64,000 nt of DNA from the NCBI RefSeq assembly GCF_000955975.1, contig NZ_JYJF01000001.1:1-64000 (forward strand), in the 5' to 3' direction. The translations under genes and the position numbers were made by a program. Positions 55,635 through 64,000 of this stretch are shown one piece after another (position 1 is the stretch's first letter; each line of letters starts with the position of its first letter). The notes below the pieces were generated by a model. The model did not search any database. It was not told the DNA's origin and was given only the letters and a program-made list of their open reading frames with translations. The DNA is from Saccharothrix sp. ST-888. GTDB lineage: Bacteria; Actinomycetota; Actinomycetes; Streptomycetales; Streptomycetaceae.

Positions 55635-56618
55635 ATGGGCACCTTCGACCTCACCCGACTGCTTCCGGCCGACCACTTCAGCCGCGCACTCCGGCACGAC
55701 GTGCAGCGCGGTCTCACCGCGAGTCCCAAGTGGCTGCCGCCGAAGTGGTTCTACGACGCCCGGGGAAGCGAGCTGTTCGAGGAGATCACCCGGCTGCCCG
55801 AGTACTACCCGACCAGGGCCGAGCGGGAGATCCTGACCGCCCGCGCCCGGGAGATCGCGGCCGTCACCAAGGCCCGCACCCTGGTGGAGCTGGGATCCGG
55901 CTCCTCCGAGAAGACCCGGCTGCTGCTGGACGCGCTGCGCGACGTGGGCAGCCTGCGGGCGTACATACCGGTGGACGTCAGCGAGAGCGCGCTGGCGGCG
56001 GCGGGGCAGGCCCTCACCAGGGAGTACCCGGGCCTCGCGGTGCACGGGATCGTCTCCGACTTCACCCAGGGCCTCGGGCTGCCGCCCGGCAACGGGCCTC
56101 GGCTGGTCGCCTTCCTCGGCGGGACCCTGGGCAACCTGCTGCCCGCCGAGCGGGCCGAGTTCCTCGCCGCGCTGCGCCGCGAACTGGAGCCCGGCGACGC
56201 GCTGCTGCTCGGCACCGACCTGGTCAAGGAGCCGTCCGTGCTGGTCGCCGCGTACGACGACGCGGCGGGGGTGACGGCCGCCTTCAACCGGAACGTGCTC
56301 GCCGTGGTGAACCGCGAGCTGTCGGCGGACTTCGACCCGGAGCAGTTCGAGCACGTCGCGCTCTGGGACCCGGCCGCCGAGTGGATCGAGATGCGGCTGC
56401 GTTCGCGCCGGCCGCAGACGGTGAAGGTGGGTGCGCTCAGCCTGCCGGTGCACTTCGAGGAGGGCGAGGAACTGCGGACGGAGGTCTCGGCGAAGTTCCG
56501 GCGGTCCCGGGTGGCCGACGAGCTGACGGCGGCCGGGTTCCGGCTGACCGAGTGGTGGACCGATGAGCAGGGGCGGTTCGGGCTGTCGCTGGCGGAACCG
56601 GTCGGGGCGCACGCCTGA
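55635..56618 (+). CDS. egtD: L-histidine N-alpha-methyltransferase
   Basis: A 327-residue EgtD. SAM is bound by LVELGSGSSEKTRLLL; WFYDARGSELFEEITRLPEYYPTRAE is the family's N-terminal signature and FLGGTLGNLLPAE lies near the histidine site. It makes hercynine by trimethylating histidine. It is 61 bp after egtC with its own GAGAGGAA box, so it is the last gene of egtABCD and completes hercynine supply. The unusual order, with the first enzyme encoded last, is that seen in Streptomyces clusters. Confidence 0.95.
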   Translation: MGTFDLTRLLPADHFSRALRHDVQRGLTASPKWLPPKWFYDARGSELFEEITRLPEYYPTRAEREILTARAREIAAVTKARTLVELGSGSSEKTRLLLDALRDVGSLRAYIPVDVSESALAAAGQALTREYPGLAVHGIVSDFTQGLGLPPGNGPRLVAFLGGTLGNLLPAERAEFLAALRRELEPGDALLLGTDLVKEPSVLVAAYDDAAGVTAAFNRNVLAVVNRELSADFDPEQFEHVALWDPAAEWIEMRLRSRRPQTVKVGALSLPVHFEEGEELRTEVSAKFRRSRVADELTAAGFRLTEWWTDEQGRFGLSLAEPVGAHA

Positions 56619-56662
56619 CGGCGGCGGGCCGGCCGCCCAGTGGGTCTGATGGAAAGTCTTTG

Positions 56663-56732
56663 TTCAAGTCTTGAAGAGAATGCGACGACAGCCAGGGTCT
56701 GATGTACAAGCTTTAAACGATGCGGTTACTAT
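56663..56732 (+). promoter_or_regulatory. AT-rich promoter and palindrome of the sugar porter
   Basis: A perfect inverted repeat TTCAAG-T-CTTGAA lies at 56663-56675. Further on, TACTAT at 56727-56732 is a fair -10 box with TGTACA 18 bp upstream as a possible -35. The region 56641-56740 is clearly AT-richer than its flanks. Confidence 0.6.
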
Positions 56733-56767
56733 CTCAGCGCCTCAGCGTTGAGTACAGGAGTCACATC

Positions 56768-58189
56768 GTGAGCGTCACCCAGCAGCCCCAACGGTCCGGG
56801 GCGCAGGCCCCGGACCGGCTCGGCTTCGTCGTCTTCATCACCGCAGCCGCCGCTCTCGGTGGCTTCCTGTTCGGTTACGACAGTTCCGTGATCAACGGCG
56901 CGGTCACCGGGATCCAGGACCGGTTCGGCATCGGCGACGGTGTCACCGGCCTGATCGTCTCCTCCGCGCTGCTGGGCTCCGCGGTCGGCGCCGCACTGGC
57001 CGGGCGCTTCGCCGACCGCTACGGCCGCATTCGAGTCATGAAGGTGGCGGCCGTCCTGTTCGCCATCAGCGCGGTCGGCTCGATGCTGCCCTTCGCCGCC
57101 TGGGACCTGGCGTTCTGGCGGGTGCTCGGCGGCGCCGCGATCGGCATCGCCTCGGTGATCGCCCCGACCTACATCGCCGAGGTCGCGCCGACCAGGTACC
57201 GGGGCCGGCTGGCCTCCTTCCAGCAGGCCGCGATCGTGCTCGGCATCGCCATCTCGCAGCTGGTCAACTGGGTGCTGGCGGAGTCGGCCGGCGGTGACAC
57301 CCGCGGCCGCCTGCTCGGCCTGGAGGCCTGGCAGTGGATGCTCGGGATCTGCGTGGTCCCGGCCGTGGTCTACTTCGTGCTCGCCTCGATGATCCCCGAG
57401 TCGCCGCGCTACCTGATCTCCGCGGACCGGCTGGCCGACGCCCGCACGGTGCTCCGCGAGGTCGAGGGCGAGGGCGTCGACGCCGACGCGCGGATCGCCG
57501 AGATCCAGGGCCTGATCGCCTCCGACCACCGGCCGCGCTTCAAGGACCTGCTCGGCGGCCGCTTCGGTCTGCTGCCGATCGTCTGGGTCGGTATCGGGCT
57601 CTCGGTCTTCCAGCAGCTCGTCGGCATCAACGTGATCTTCTACTACTCGTCGATCCTGTGGCAGTCCGTGGGCATCGACCAGAGCAGCTCGCTGCTGATC
57701 AGCTTCTCCAGCTCGATCATCAACATCGTCGGTACCGTGGTCGCGATCCTGCTGGTCGACCGGATCGGCCGCAAGCCGCTCGCGATCATCGGCTCGGCCG
57801 GTATGGCCGTCTCGCTGGGCGCGGCGGCCTGGGCGTTCAGCTCGGCGACCGGCAGCGGCGGCAACGTCCACATCCCGGACCTCCAGGGCACGGTGGCCCT
57901 GGTCGCCGCCAACGCCTTCGTGCTCTTCTTCGCCCTGTCCTGGGGTGTGGTGGTCTGGGTGATGCTCGGCGAGATGTTCCCGAACCGGATCCGCGCCGCC
58001 GCCCTGTCGGTCGCCGCCTCGGCGCAGTGGGTCGCCAACTGGGCGATCACGGTGTCGTTCCCGTCGATGTCCCGCTGGAACCTCTCGGCGACGTACGCGA
58101 TCTACGCGGCGTTCGCGGCGCTGTCGATCGTCTTCGTGGCCCGCTTCATGAAGGAGACCAAGGGCATCCGCCTGGAGGACATGGGCTGA
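56768..58189 (+). CDS. MFS sugar porter (sugar:H+ symporter family)
   Basis: A 473-residue transporter with 12 transmembrane segments. GTG at 56768 follows AGGAG by 7 nt. Sugar-porter signatures are intact: FGYDSSVINGA in TM1, GRFADRYGRIRV in loop 2-3, PESPRYL after TM6, QQLVGINVIFYYSS in TM7 and DRIGRKPL in loop 8-9. It is close to the GlcP/XylE-type glucose or xylose symporters of Streptomyces; the sugar is not fixed. A strong terminator follows. Confidence 0.93.
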   Translation: MSVTQQPQRSGAQAPDRLGFVVFITAAAALGGFLFGYDSSVINGAVTGIQDRFGIGDGVTGLIVSSALLGSAVGAALAGRFADRYGRIRVMKVAAVLFAISAVGSMLPFAAWDLAFWRVLGGAAIGIASVIAPTYIAEVAPTRYRGRLASFQQAAIVLGIAISQLVNWVLAESAGGDTRGRLLGLEAWQWMLGICVVPAVVYFVLASMIPESPRYLISADRLADARTVLREVEGEGVDADARIAEIQGLIASDHRPRFKDLLGGRFGLLPIVWVGIGLSVFQQLVGINVIFYYSSILWQSVGIDQSSSLLISFSSSIINIVGTVVAILLVDRIGRKPLAIIGSAGMAVSLGAAAWAFSSATGSGGNVHIPDLQGTVALVAANAFVLFFALSWGVVVWVMLGEMFPNRIRAAALSVAASAQWVANWAITVSFPSMSRWNLSATYAIYAAFAALSIVFVARFMKETKGIRLEDMG

Positions 58190-58208
58190 CCCGCCCGCCC
58201 ACGCCCAC

Positions 58209-58242
58209 CGAGGGGCCCGCACCACGGGGTGCGGGCCCCTCG
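58209..58242 (+). terminator. Terminator of the sugar porter
   Basis: A perfect 15-bp stem (CGAGGGGCCCGCACC / GGTGCGGGCCCCTCG) with an ACGG loop, 20 bp after the stop. Confidence 0.92.
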
Positions 58243-58383
58243 TGCGTCCCCGGTCCCACCCGTGCGAAATCCGGGAGTTGCCGGCGCGCGCGGAGGCCCT
58301 GGACCTGTCGGCGGCCGATCAGGCGACTCGCACCGCTGCCAGGACCGGGCCCATCCCCTGGTGAACCGGCCGGGACCGCCGCC

Positions 58384-59028
58384 TCACCCCGTGGCCTCCG
58401 GGGCGGGGAAGCGGAGGGCGAGGCCGTCGAGCAGCGCCTGGAGTCCGGTCTCGAAGGCTCCGTCGTCGATGCTGCGGCGGTGTTCGGCGAGCAGGTGGGC
58501 CTCGCCGAGGTGCGGGTACTCGGCGGCGTAGAGCCGGGCGTCCTCGGGGAACCCGGCGGCGAAGGAGGCGAGCGCCGAGCCGGTGATGAAGTAGCGCATC
58601 AGCGCGCCGATCCGGGTCGCCTGCCCGCGCGGCCAGCCCGCGTCCACCAGGCAGCCGAAGACCGCGTCGGCGAGGCGCAGCGCGTTGGGCCGGCGGCCCG
58701 GCCCCTGGGCGAGCACCGGGACGATGTTGGGGTGGGCGGAGAGGGCGGCGCGGTAGGAGCGGGCCCAGTCGCGCAGGGCGCCGCGCCAGTCCGTCCCGCC
58801 GCCGGCGCCGAACATGCCGAGGTCGACCTCGCCCATCACGGTGTCCACCACGGCGTCGAGCAGTTCGTCCTTGGTGGCGAAGTGGTTGTAGAGCGAGGGC
58901 CCGCTGACCGAGAGCTCGGCCGCCAGGCGGCGGGTGGAGAGCGCTTCGAGGCCCTCGGCGTCGACGAGCGCGAGCGCTGCCGTCACGATGCGGTCGCGGC
59001 TGAGCAGCGGGGTGCGCGGGCGCGCCAT
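58384..59028 (-). CDS. TetR-family regulator, divergent from the acyl-CoA dehydrogenase operon
   Basis: A 214-residue protein. ATG at 59028 is preferred (AGGAGG five bases upstream); an adjacent ATG at 59031 is too close to the site. The helix-turn-helix is at about residues 10-55 (SRDRIVTAALALVDAEGLEALSTRRLAAELSVSGPSLYNHF). The C-terminal domain has the TetR_C_1-like helices typical of regulators such as TetR and AcrR relatives. It is divergent from an operon for acyl-CoA oxidation, so it probably represses that operon in the absence of an acyl-CoA ligand, as FadR-type TetR proteins do. Confidence 0.9.
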   Translation of the reverse strand: MARPRTPLLSRDRIVTAALALVDAEGLEALSTRRLAAELSVSGPSLYNHFATKDELLDAVVDTVMGEVDLGMFGAGGGTDWRGALRDWARSYRAALSAHPNIVPVLAQGPGRRPNALRLADAVFGCLVDAGWPRGQATRIGALMRYFITGSALASFAAGFPEDARLYAAEYPHLGEAHLLAEHRRSIDDGAFETGLQALLDGLALRFPAPEATG

Positions 59029-59137
59029 CATCGCCTCCTGCGGATGTGTGACGGATGTGTGTTCGGCGGGTCATTCTCGCAGCCGTCCGCCGGGCGCCTC
59101 TTCCCAGAGCCGGGTCCGGCGGGCTACAGTCCAGGAA

Positions 59138-59156
59138 AAACTTGCACCGCTAGTTT
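59138..59156. promoter_or_regulatory. AAACT-N9-AGTTT inverted repeat, possible TetR operator
   Basis: An inverted repeat AAACT / AGTTT with a 9-bp centre lies 53 bp before the acyl-CoA dehydrogenase start, inside a short AT-rich patch. Confidence 0.5.
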
Positions 59157-59208
59157 ATTCGTTCCGCCCTTTCGGGCAAGGAAGAGACGAGAACGAGGGA
59201 CCACTGCG

Positions 59209-60372
59209 ATGAACCTGGAACTCTCCGAGGAGCAGGCCGCCGTACGCAAGCTGGCCGCCGAGTTCACCGACCGCGAGATCGTGCCGCACGCCGCCGCCTG
59301 GGACCGCGCCGAGTCGGTGGACCGCACGGTCATCGGCAAGCTGGCCGAGCTCGGCTTCCTCGGGCTGACCATCCCCGAGGAGTACGGCGGCAGCGGCGGC
59401 GACCACCTGGCGTACTGCCTGGTGCTGGAGGAGCTGGGCCGGGGCGACTCGGCGGTGCGCGGGATCGTCTCGGTCTCGCTCGGTCTGGTGGGCAAGTCCG
59501 TCAACGCCTTCGGCACCGAGGAGCAGAAGCGGTACTGGCTGCCGAGGCTGACCTCGGGCGAGGCGCTGGCCTGCTTCGCGCTGACCGAGCCGGGCACGGG
59601 TTCGGACGCCGCCAACCTCACCACCCGGGCGGTCCGGGACGGCGATAGCTGGCTGATCACCGGCGCCAAGATGTTCATCACCAACGGCACCTGGGCCGAC
59701 GTGGCGCTGGTCTTCGCCCGCACCGGCGGCAGCGATCCGGACCGGCAGGGCCATCGCGGGGTGACCGCCTTCCTGGTCCCCACCGACCTGCCGGGCTTCG
59801 AACGCCGGGAGATACACGGCAAGTTGGGCCTGCGCGGCCAGGCCACCGCAGAACTGTCGCTGGACGGCGTACGGGTGCCCGACAGCGCCCGGCTCGGGGC
59901 GGAGGGCAAGGGCTTCACGGTGGCGATGGCCGCGCTCGCCAAGGGCCGGATGTCGGTCGCGGCCGGCTGCGTCGGCATCGCCCGCGCCTGCCTGGAGGCG
60001 GCGGTCGCCTACGCCAAGGAGCGCGAGCAGTTCAACAAGCCCATCGCCTCCCACCAGCTGGTGCAGGAGCTGCTCGCCGACATCGCGGTGGACGTCGAGG
60101 CGGCCCGGCTGCTGACTTGGCGGGTCGCCGACCACATCGAGCGCGGCCTGCCCTTCGCCACCGAGTCCTCGGTGGCCAAGCTGTTCGCCTCCGAGGCCGC
60201 GGTCCGGGCCGCCAACAACGCCCTCCAGGTCTTCGGCGGCTACGGCTTCATCGACGAGTACCCCGTCGGCAAGCAGCTGCGCGACGCCCGGGTGATGACC
60301 CTGTACGAGGGCACCAGCCAGATCCACAAGCTGCTCATCGGCCGGGCGCTGACCGGCATCAACGCGTTCTGA
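59209..60372 (+). CDS. Acyl-CoA dehydrogenase
   Basis: A 387-residue acyl-CoA dehydrogenase. ATG at 59209 follows GAGGGA. It has the two family signatures (CFALTEPGTGSDAANLTT with the FAD/substrate site; QVFGGYGFIDEYPVGKQLRDARVM) and the catalytic Glu in LYEGTSQIHKLL. It adds an alpha-beta double bond to an acyl-CoA with FAD. The substrate chain is unknown. It leads an operon with a thiolase and an SDR-type reductase. Confidence 0.95.
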   Translation: MNLELSEEQAAVRKLAAEFTDREIVPHAAAWDRAESVDRTVIGKLAELGFLGLTIPEEYGGSGGDHLAYCLVLEELGRGDSAVRGIVSVSLGLVGKSVNAFGTEEQKRYWLPRLTSGEALACFALTEPGTGSDAANLTTRAVRDGDSWLITGAKMFITNGTWADVALVFARTGGSDPDRQGHRGVTAFLVPTDLPGFERREIHGKLGLRGQATAELSLDGVRVPDSARLGAEGKGFTVAMAALAKGRMSVAAGCVGIARACLEAAVAYAKEREQFNKPIASHQLVQELLADIAVDVEAARLLTWRVADHIERGLPFATESSVAKLFASEAAVRAANNALQVFGGYGFIDEYPVGKQLRDARVMTLYEGTSQIHKLLIGRALTGINAF

Positions 60373-60383
60373 AGCACCCGCAG

Positions 60384-60418
60384 CCCCGGACCCACCAGCA
60401 CCCCCGGACCCACCAGCA
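60384..60418. repeat. 17-bp duplication between acyl-CoA dehydrogenase and thiolase
   Basis: Two copies of CCCCGGACCCACCAGCA with an 18-bp period in the 79-bp spacer. Confidence 0.85.
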
Positions 60419-60451
60419 GAATCTGCAGAGACAGTAGAGGAGCCCGAAGAA

Positions 60452-61639
60452 GTGCGTCCCGTCTACTTCGCCGCCGCCCGCCGCACCCCGATCGGGCGGC
60501 TGCGCGGCGCGCTGTCCACCGTACGGCCCGACGACCTGTCGGCCGGCGTCCTGCGCGGACTGCTCGACCAGGTACCGCAGTTGGACCCGGCCAGGATCGA
60601 CGACGTCTACTGGGGCGCCGCCAACCAGGCCGGGGAGGACAACCGCAACGCCGCCCGGATGGCCGTCCTGCTCGCCGGGCTGCCGGACACCGTGCCCGGC
60701 GCCACGCTCAACCGGCTCTGCGCCTCCGGCATGGAGGCCGTCACCACGGCCGCGCGGGCGATCGGCTCCGGCGAGGCCGAGATCGTGATCGCGGGCGGCT
60801 GCGAGTCGATGAGCCGCGCCCCGTTCGTGCTCCCCCGCCCCGACGAGGCACTGCCGCACCGGATCGAGACCTACGACACCCGGCTCGGCTGGCGGCTCAC
60901 CAACCCCCGGATGACCGAGCTGCACGGCGTGCTCTCGATGGGCGATACCGCCGAGGAGGTCGCCACCCGGTACGGCGTCACCCGGGAGCAGCAGGACGAG
61001 TTCGCGCTGCGCAGCCACCAGCGGGCGGCCCTCGCCCGCAAGGACGGGCACTTCGACGCCGAACTCCTGCCCGTGCTGCGGCCGGACGGGGTGACCGTCG
61101 GCCAGGACGAGAGCATCCGCGAGGACACCACGCTGGAGAAGCTGGGCCGCCTGAAGCCGGTCTTCCGGGAGGGCGGCACGGTGACCGCGGGCAACGCCTC
61201 GCCGATGAACGACGGCGCGGCCGGGCTGCTGCTGGTGAGCGAAGAGGCGCTGCGCGAGCTGGAGCTGGAGCCGCTCGGCCGGTACGTCGGCGGGGCCTCG
61301 GCCGGGGTGCACCCGGATGTGATGGGCATCGGCCCGGTCCCCGCGACCCGCAAGCTGCTCGGCCGGGTCGGCTGGCAGGTTCCGGACATCGAGGAGGCCG
61401 AGTTCAACGAGGCGTTCGCCGCCCAGGCACTGGCCTGTGTGCGGGAGTTGGGCTTCGACCCGGAACTGGTGAACCCGAGCGGCGGCGCCATCGCGCTCGG
61501 CCACCCGCTGGGCGGCTCGGGGGCCCGTATCCTCACCACCCTGCTGCACCGGATGCGGCGCACCGGCGCCCGGCGCGGCCTGGCCACGATGTGCGTGGGC
61601 GTGGGTCAGGGCAGCGCCGTCGTGGTCGAGAGTGTCTGA
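60452..61639 (+). CDS. Acetyl-CoA C-acyltransferase (thiolase)
   Basis: A 395-residue thiolase with GTG at 60452 after GAGGAG. The acyl-accepting Cys is Cys90 in LNRLCASGMEAV; the other active-site strands are ALGHPLGGSGAR (His) and TMCVGVGQGSA (Cys). It cleaves or forms beta-ketoacyl-CoA; the sequence is near the beta-ketoadipyl-CoA thiolase branch (PcaF-like), but this is not certain. It follows the acyl-CoA dehydrogenase and precedes a reductase, so a degradative or a reductive acyl-chain role is possible. Confidence 0.93.
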   Translation: MRPVYFAAARRTPIGRLRGALSTVRPDDLSAGVLRGLLDQVPQLDPARIDDVYWGAANQAGEDNRNAARMAVLLAGLPDTVPGATLNRLCASGMEAVTTAARAIGSGEAEIVIAGGCESMSRAPFVLPRPDEALPHRIETYDTRLGWRLTNPRMTELHGVLSMGDTAEEVATRYGVTREQQDEFALRSHQRAALARKDGHFDAELLPVLRPDGVTVGQDESIREDTTLEKLGRLKPVFREGGTVTAGNASPMNDGAAGLLLVSEEALRELELEPLGRYVGGASAGVHPDVMGIGPVPATRKLLGRVGWQVPDIEEAEFNEAFAAQALACVRELGFDPELVNPSGGAIALGHPLGGSGARILTTLLHRMRRTGARRGLATMCVGVGQGSAVVVESV

Positions 61640-61712
61640 CCGTCCGGGTCCGCAGGCTCCGGGCGCCCGCCCGGTCACGTTCACAGAGACTGAGCTACCG
61701 AGGAGAGTTGGC

Positions 61713-62471
61713 ATGGCACGTTTTGCAGGCAGGATCGCCGTGGTCACCGGCGCGGCGCAGGGGATCGGCGCGGCGACCGCGCTGCGGCTGGCCGAGGAGG
61801 GGGCGACGGTCGCCGTGGTGGACCTGACGGCCGAGCGGGCGCAGGGCACGGCCGAGGCGATCACCGCGAAGGGCGGGACGGCCCGGGCGTACGGCTGCGA
61901 CGTGGCGGACTACGACGCGGTGGAGGCGGTGTTCGCCGCCGTGGCCGAGGAGTTGGGCGGGATCCACATCCTGGTCAACAACGCCGGAATCACCCGGGAC
62001 AACCTGTTCTTCAAGATGCCGAAGGCGGACTGGGACGCCGTCCTGACGGTCAACCTGACCAGCGCCTACAACTGCAGCCACGTGGCGCAGAAGTACATGG
62101 TGAAGCAGAAGTACGGCAAGATCGTCTCGCTCAGCTCGCGCTCGGCGCTCGGCAACCGGGGCCAGGCCAACTACGCCGCCGCCAAGGCGGGCATCCAGGG
62201 GCTGACGGCGACGCTGGCGATCGAGCTGGGGCCCTTCAACGTCAACGTCAACGCGGTGGCCCCCGGCTACATCGCCACCTCGATGACCGCCGCCACCGCC
62301 GAGCGGGTCGGCGCCACGCCCGAGTCGCACCAGGCCGAGGTCGCCGAGCGCACCCCGCTGCGCCGGGTCGGACAGCCCGAGGAGATCGCCTCCGTGGTCG
62401 CCTTCCTGGCGAGCGAGGACGCCTCCTACGTCAGCGGCCAGACCCTGTACGTGAACGGCGGAGCGCGCTGA
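61713..62471 (+). CDS. SDR-family 3-oxoacyl reductase (FabG-like)
   Basis: A 252-residue short-chain dehydrogenase. ATG at 61713 follows GAGGAGAG. The nucleotide-binding TGAAQGIGAATALRL motif, NNAG, and the catalytic Ser-Tyr-Lys (SSRSALGNRGQANYAAAKAG) are intact. FabG-like enzymes reduce 3-oxoacyl-ACP or -CoA; in this operon it probably handles the CoA esters of the adjacent dehydrogenase and thiolase. Confidence 0.93.
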   Translation: MARFAGRIAVVTGAAQGIGAATALRLAEEGATVAVVDLTAERAQGTAEAITAKGGTARAYGCDVADYDAVEAVFAAVAEELGGIHILVNNAGITRDNLFFKMPKADWDAVLTVNLTSAYNCSHVAQKYMVKQKYGKIVSLSSRSALGNRGQANYAAAKAGIQGLTATLAIELGPFNVNVNAVAPGYIATSMTAATAERVGATPESHQAEVAERTPLRRVGQPEEIASVVAFLASEDASYVSGQTLYVNGGAR

Positions 62472-62676
62472 ACAGGTGACGGGCTGTCCGTCGGATGGCC
62501 GATCCCGGTGTGGCGTTACCAGGACCGGGGTCGGCCTTTACCTATTCAGGTGGCCGGTAGGGGCCACCCGGCACCTCCGATCCGACTATGGCCCGACCGG
62601 CCCCGGACCGATGAGATGACGGGGCCGACCGTCCACGGTCGGAGTCCGTGTCGAACCGTCGCTCCGAAGGAGTCCC

Positions 62677-64000
62677 ATGGGTGCCTTTCCCGCCGGCCGC
62701 GGTCCCCGCCACTCCACCGCGGTCCGCACCGCGGCGCTGCTCGCCGCCGGAGCCGCCGCACTGACCGCCGGCACCGGCCCGGGCGGCAGGGCCACGGCCG
62801 CCCCCGCAGCGGTGCACGTCCGCCCGGCCTCCGCCGGGCACATCAGCGCCCTCGGGCTGAGCGCGCCGATGGCCACCTCGGCCTGCGTCGCCAAGGTCGG
62901 CCTGCACTGCTACTCACCGCTCCAGTACCGCGCGGCGTACCACCTCGACCCGCTCTACCGGGAGGGCATCACCGGCAAGGGCCGCACCATCGTGATCGTG
63001 GACTCCTTCGGCTCGCCGACCATCCAGCACGACCTGGAGACGTTCGACCGGCAGTGGGGCATCCCCGACACCGAGGTCGAGGTGGTCAAGTGGGGCAAGG
63101 TGCCGCCCTTCGACCCCGCCAACCAGGAGCACCTGGGCTGGGCCGGCGAGAGCACCCTGGACGTCGAGTACGCCCACGCCATCGCCCCGGACGCGCACAT
63201 CGTGCTGGTCGAGACCCCGGTGGCCGAGACCGAGGGGGTGACCGGCCTGCCGGAGATGATGGACGCCGAGAAGGCCCTGATCGACGCCGGCCGGGCTGAT
63301 GTCGTCTCGCAGAGCTTCGGCGCCACCGAGAACACCTTCCCCGGTTTCGACCAGGGTGCCTTCAGCTCCCTCACCGACCTGCGGTACGCCTTCAAGGCCG
63401 CCGCCCAGCACGGCGTCACGGTGCTCGCCGCCTCCGGCGACAACGGCGCCACCGACTCCACCGACTCCACGGCGGCCGCGGGCAGCCTCTACCCGTACCG
63501 GGTGGACTCCTGGCCGTCCTCCGACCCGCTGGTCACCTCGGTCGGCGGCACCCAGCTCACCCTGGACGACAGCGGCAACCGCACCGCGCCCGACCGGGTC
63601 TGGAACGACAAGTACGGCGCCGGTGGCGGCGGCATCTCGGGCGTCTTCGCCCGCCCCTGGTACCAGGCCGGAGTCGCCCAGGTCACCGGCGACCACCGGG
63701 GCACCCCCGACATCAGCATGAGCGCGGCGGTGGACGGCGCGGCCTGGACGTACGAGTCCTACGACCCGCACCAGGCCGGCTGGCACCTCACGGGCGGCAC
63801 CAGCGAGGCCACCCCGATCTTCTCGGGCATCGTCGCACTCGCCGACCAACTCGCCGGGCACCGCCTCGGGCAGCTCAACTGGCGGATGTACAGCCTGAGT
63901 CGGCTGCCCGCACGGCAGAGCGGCATCGTCGACGTGACGGCCGGCAACAACTCCTGGGGCGGCGTCGACGGCTACCAGGCCGTACGGGGCTACGACCTGG
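62677..64000 (+). CDS. Secreted S53 (sedolisin) family serine-carboxyl peptidase, partial
   Basis: ATG at 62677 follows GAAGGAG; the frame runs off the window end after 441 codons. A signal peptide covers about residues 1-45. The catalytic residues of sedolisins are visible: Glu and Asp in GWAGESTLDVEYAHAIAPDA, the oxyanion Asp in LAASGDNGA and the Ser in TGGTSEATPIFSG. Unlike classic sedolisins no long prokumamolisin propeptide precedes the core: only about 30 residues separate the signal peptide from it. It should act as an extracellular endopeptidase. It is not obviously coupled to the acyl-CoA operon upstream. Confidence 0.9.
   Translation, partial: MGAFPAGRGPRHSTAVRTAALLAAGAAALTAGTGPGGRATAAPAAVHVRPASAGHISALGLSAPMATSACVAKVGLHCYSPLQYRAAYHLDPLYREGITGKGRTIVIVDSFGSPTIQHDLETFDRQWGIPDTEVEVVKWGKVPPFDPANQEHLGWAGESTLDVEYAHAIAPDAHIVLVETPVAETEGVTGLPEMMDAEKALIDAGRADVVSQSFGATENTFPGFDQGAFSSLTDLRYAFKAAAQHGVTVLAASGDNGATDSTDSTAAAGSLYPYRVDSWPSSDPLVTSVGGTQLTLDDSGNRTAPDRVWNDKYGAGGGGISGVFARPWYQAGVAQVTGDHRGTPDISMSAAVDGAAWTYESYDPHQAGWHLTGGTSEATPIFSGIVALADQLAGHRLGQLNWRMYSLSRLPARQSGIVDVTAGNNSWGGVDGYQAVRGYDL

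Overview
The window is GC-rich actinobacterial DNA, very probably from Streptomyces or the closely related Kitasatospora. The support is strong third-position GC bias, many GTG and TTG starts, Streptomyces-type gene families (DUF574-like SAM methyltransferase, RmdA-like PAS-GGDEF-EAL protein, ROK, LysR, TetR and MarR regulators), copies of a GGGGCGCGGGGAACTGCGCG-type intergenic hairpin, and rare TTA codons. It reads as chromosomal: there are no integrases, transposases, tRNA or rRNA genes, CRISPR arrays or phage genes. The order RmdA-like gene followed by egtABCD, with a cobalamin block further left, fits a Streptomyces chromosome.

Layout. 1-1.9 kb: two secreted proteins with PLL/tectonin-type repeats; the complete one joins an NlpC/P60-like enzyme domain to exactly seven repeats. 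1.95-6.1 kb: a dormancy-type stress island (HTH plus pyridoxamine-oxidase-like protein, Acg-type nitroreductase, SHOCT membrane protein, single and tandem universal stress proteins). 6.2-8.4 kb: an ABC exporter and a small Gly-rich protein. 8.7-9.3 kb: a decayed ArsB/SLC13 permease. 9.5-19.6 kb: SixA-type phosphatase; aminotransferase, LysR and RidA; a GH16-like protein; a TetR/MFS efflux pair; a phosphodiester glycosidase; a ROK regulator. 19.9-28.9 kb: APC permease, serine hydrolase, a two-component system with a PepSY protein, a MarR/membrane-protein pair and a zinc alcohol dehydrogenase.

29.1-42.0 kb is a cobalamin block: cobL-cobM, cbiD, cobK, then an operon cobG-cobH-cobIJ, and cobN behind a cobalamin riboswitch. 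It mixes aerobic-route enzymes (CobG, CobN) with CbiD from the anaerobic route and is interrupted by an S41 peptidase-like gene. 42.2-50.6 kb carries an apolipoprotein N-acyltransferase, a two-domain VOC protein, a quinone-oxidoreductase-like protein, ribA, and an RmdA-like c-di-GMP enzyme translationally coupled to a SAM methyltransferase. 50.7-56.6 kb is ergothioneine biosynthesis egtABCD, preceded by a PatB/MalY-type C-S lyase-like gene. 56.8-64.0 kb carries a sugar porter, a TetR regulator, an acyl-CoA dehydrogenase/thiolase/ketoreductase operon and the start of a secreted S53 peptidase.

Regulatory logic is unusually legible. Palindromes lie in the divergent promoters of the TetR/MFS, ROK/APC, MarR/membrane-protein and oxidoreductase/ribA pairs; CTGAAG repeats precede the response regulator; a riboswitch precedes cobN; and TTA codons in three genes suggest bldA-dependent translation. 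Many spacers contain short tandem duplications.
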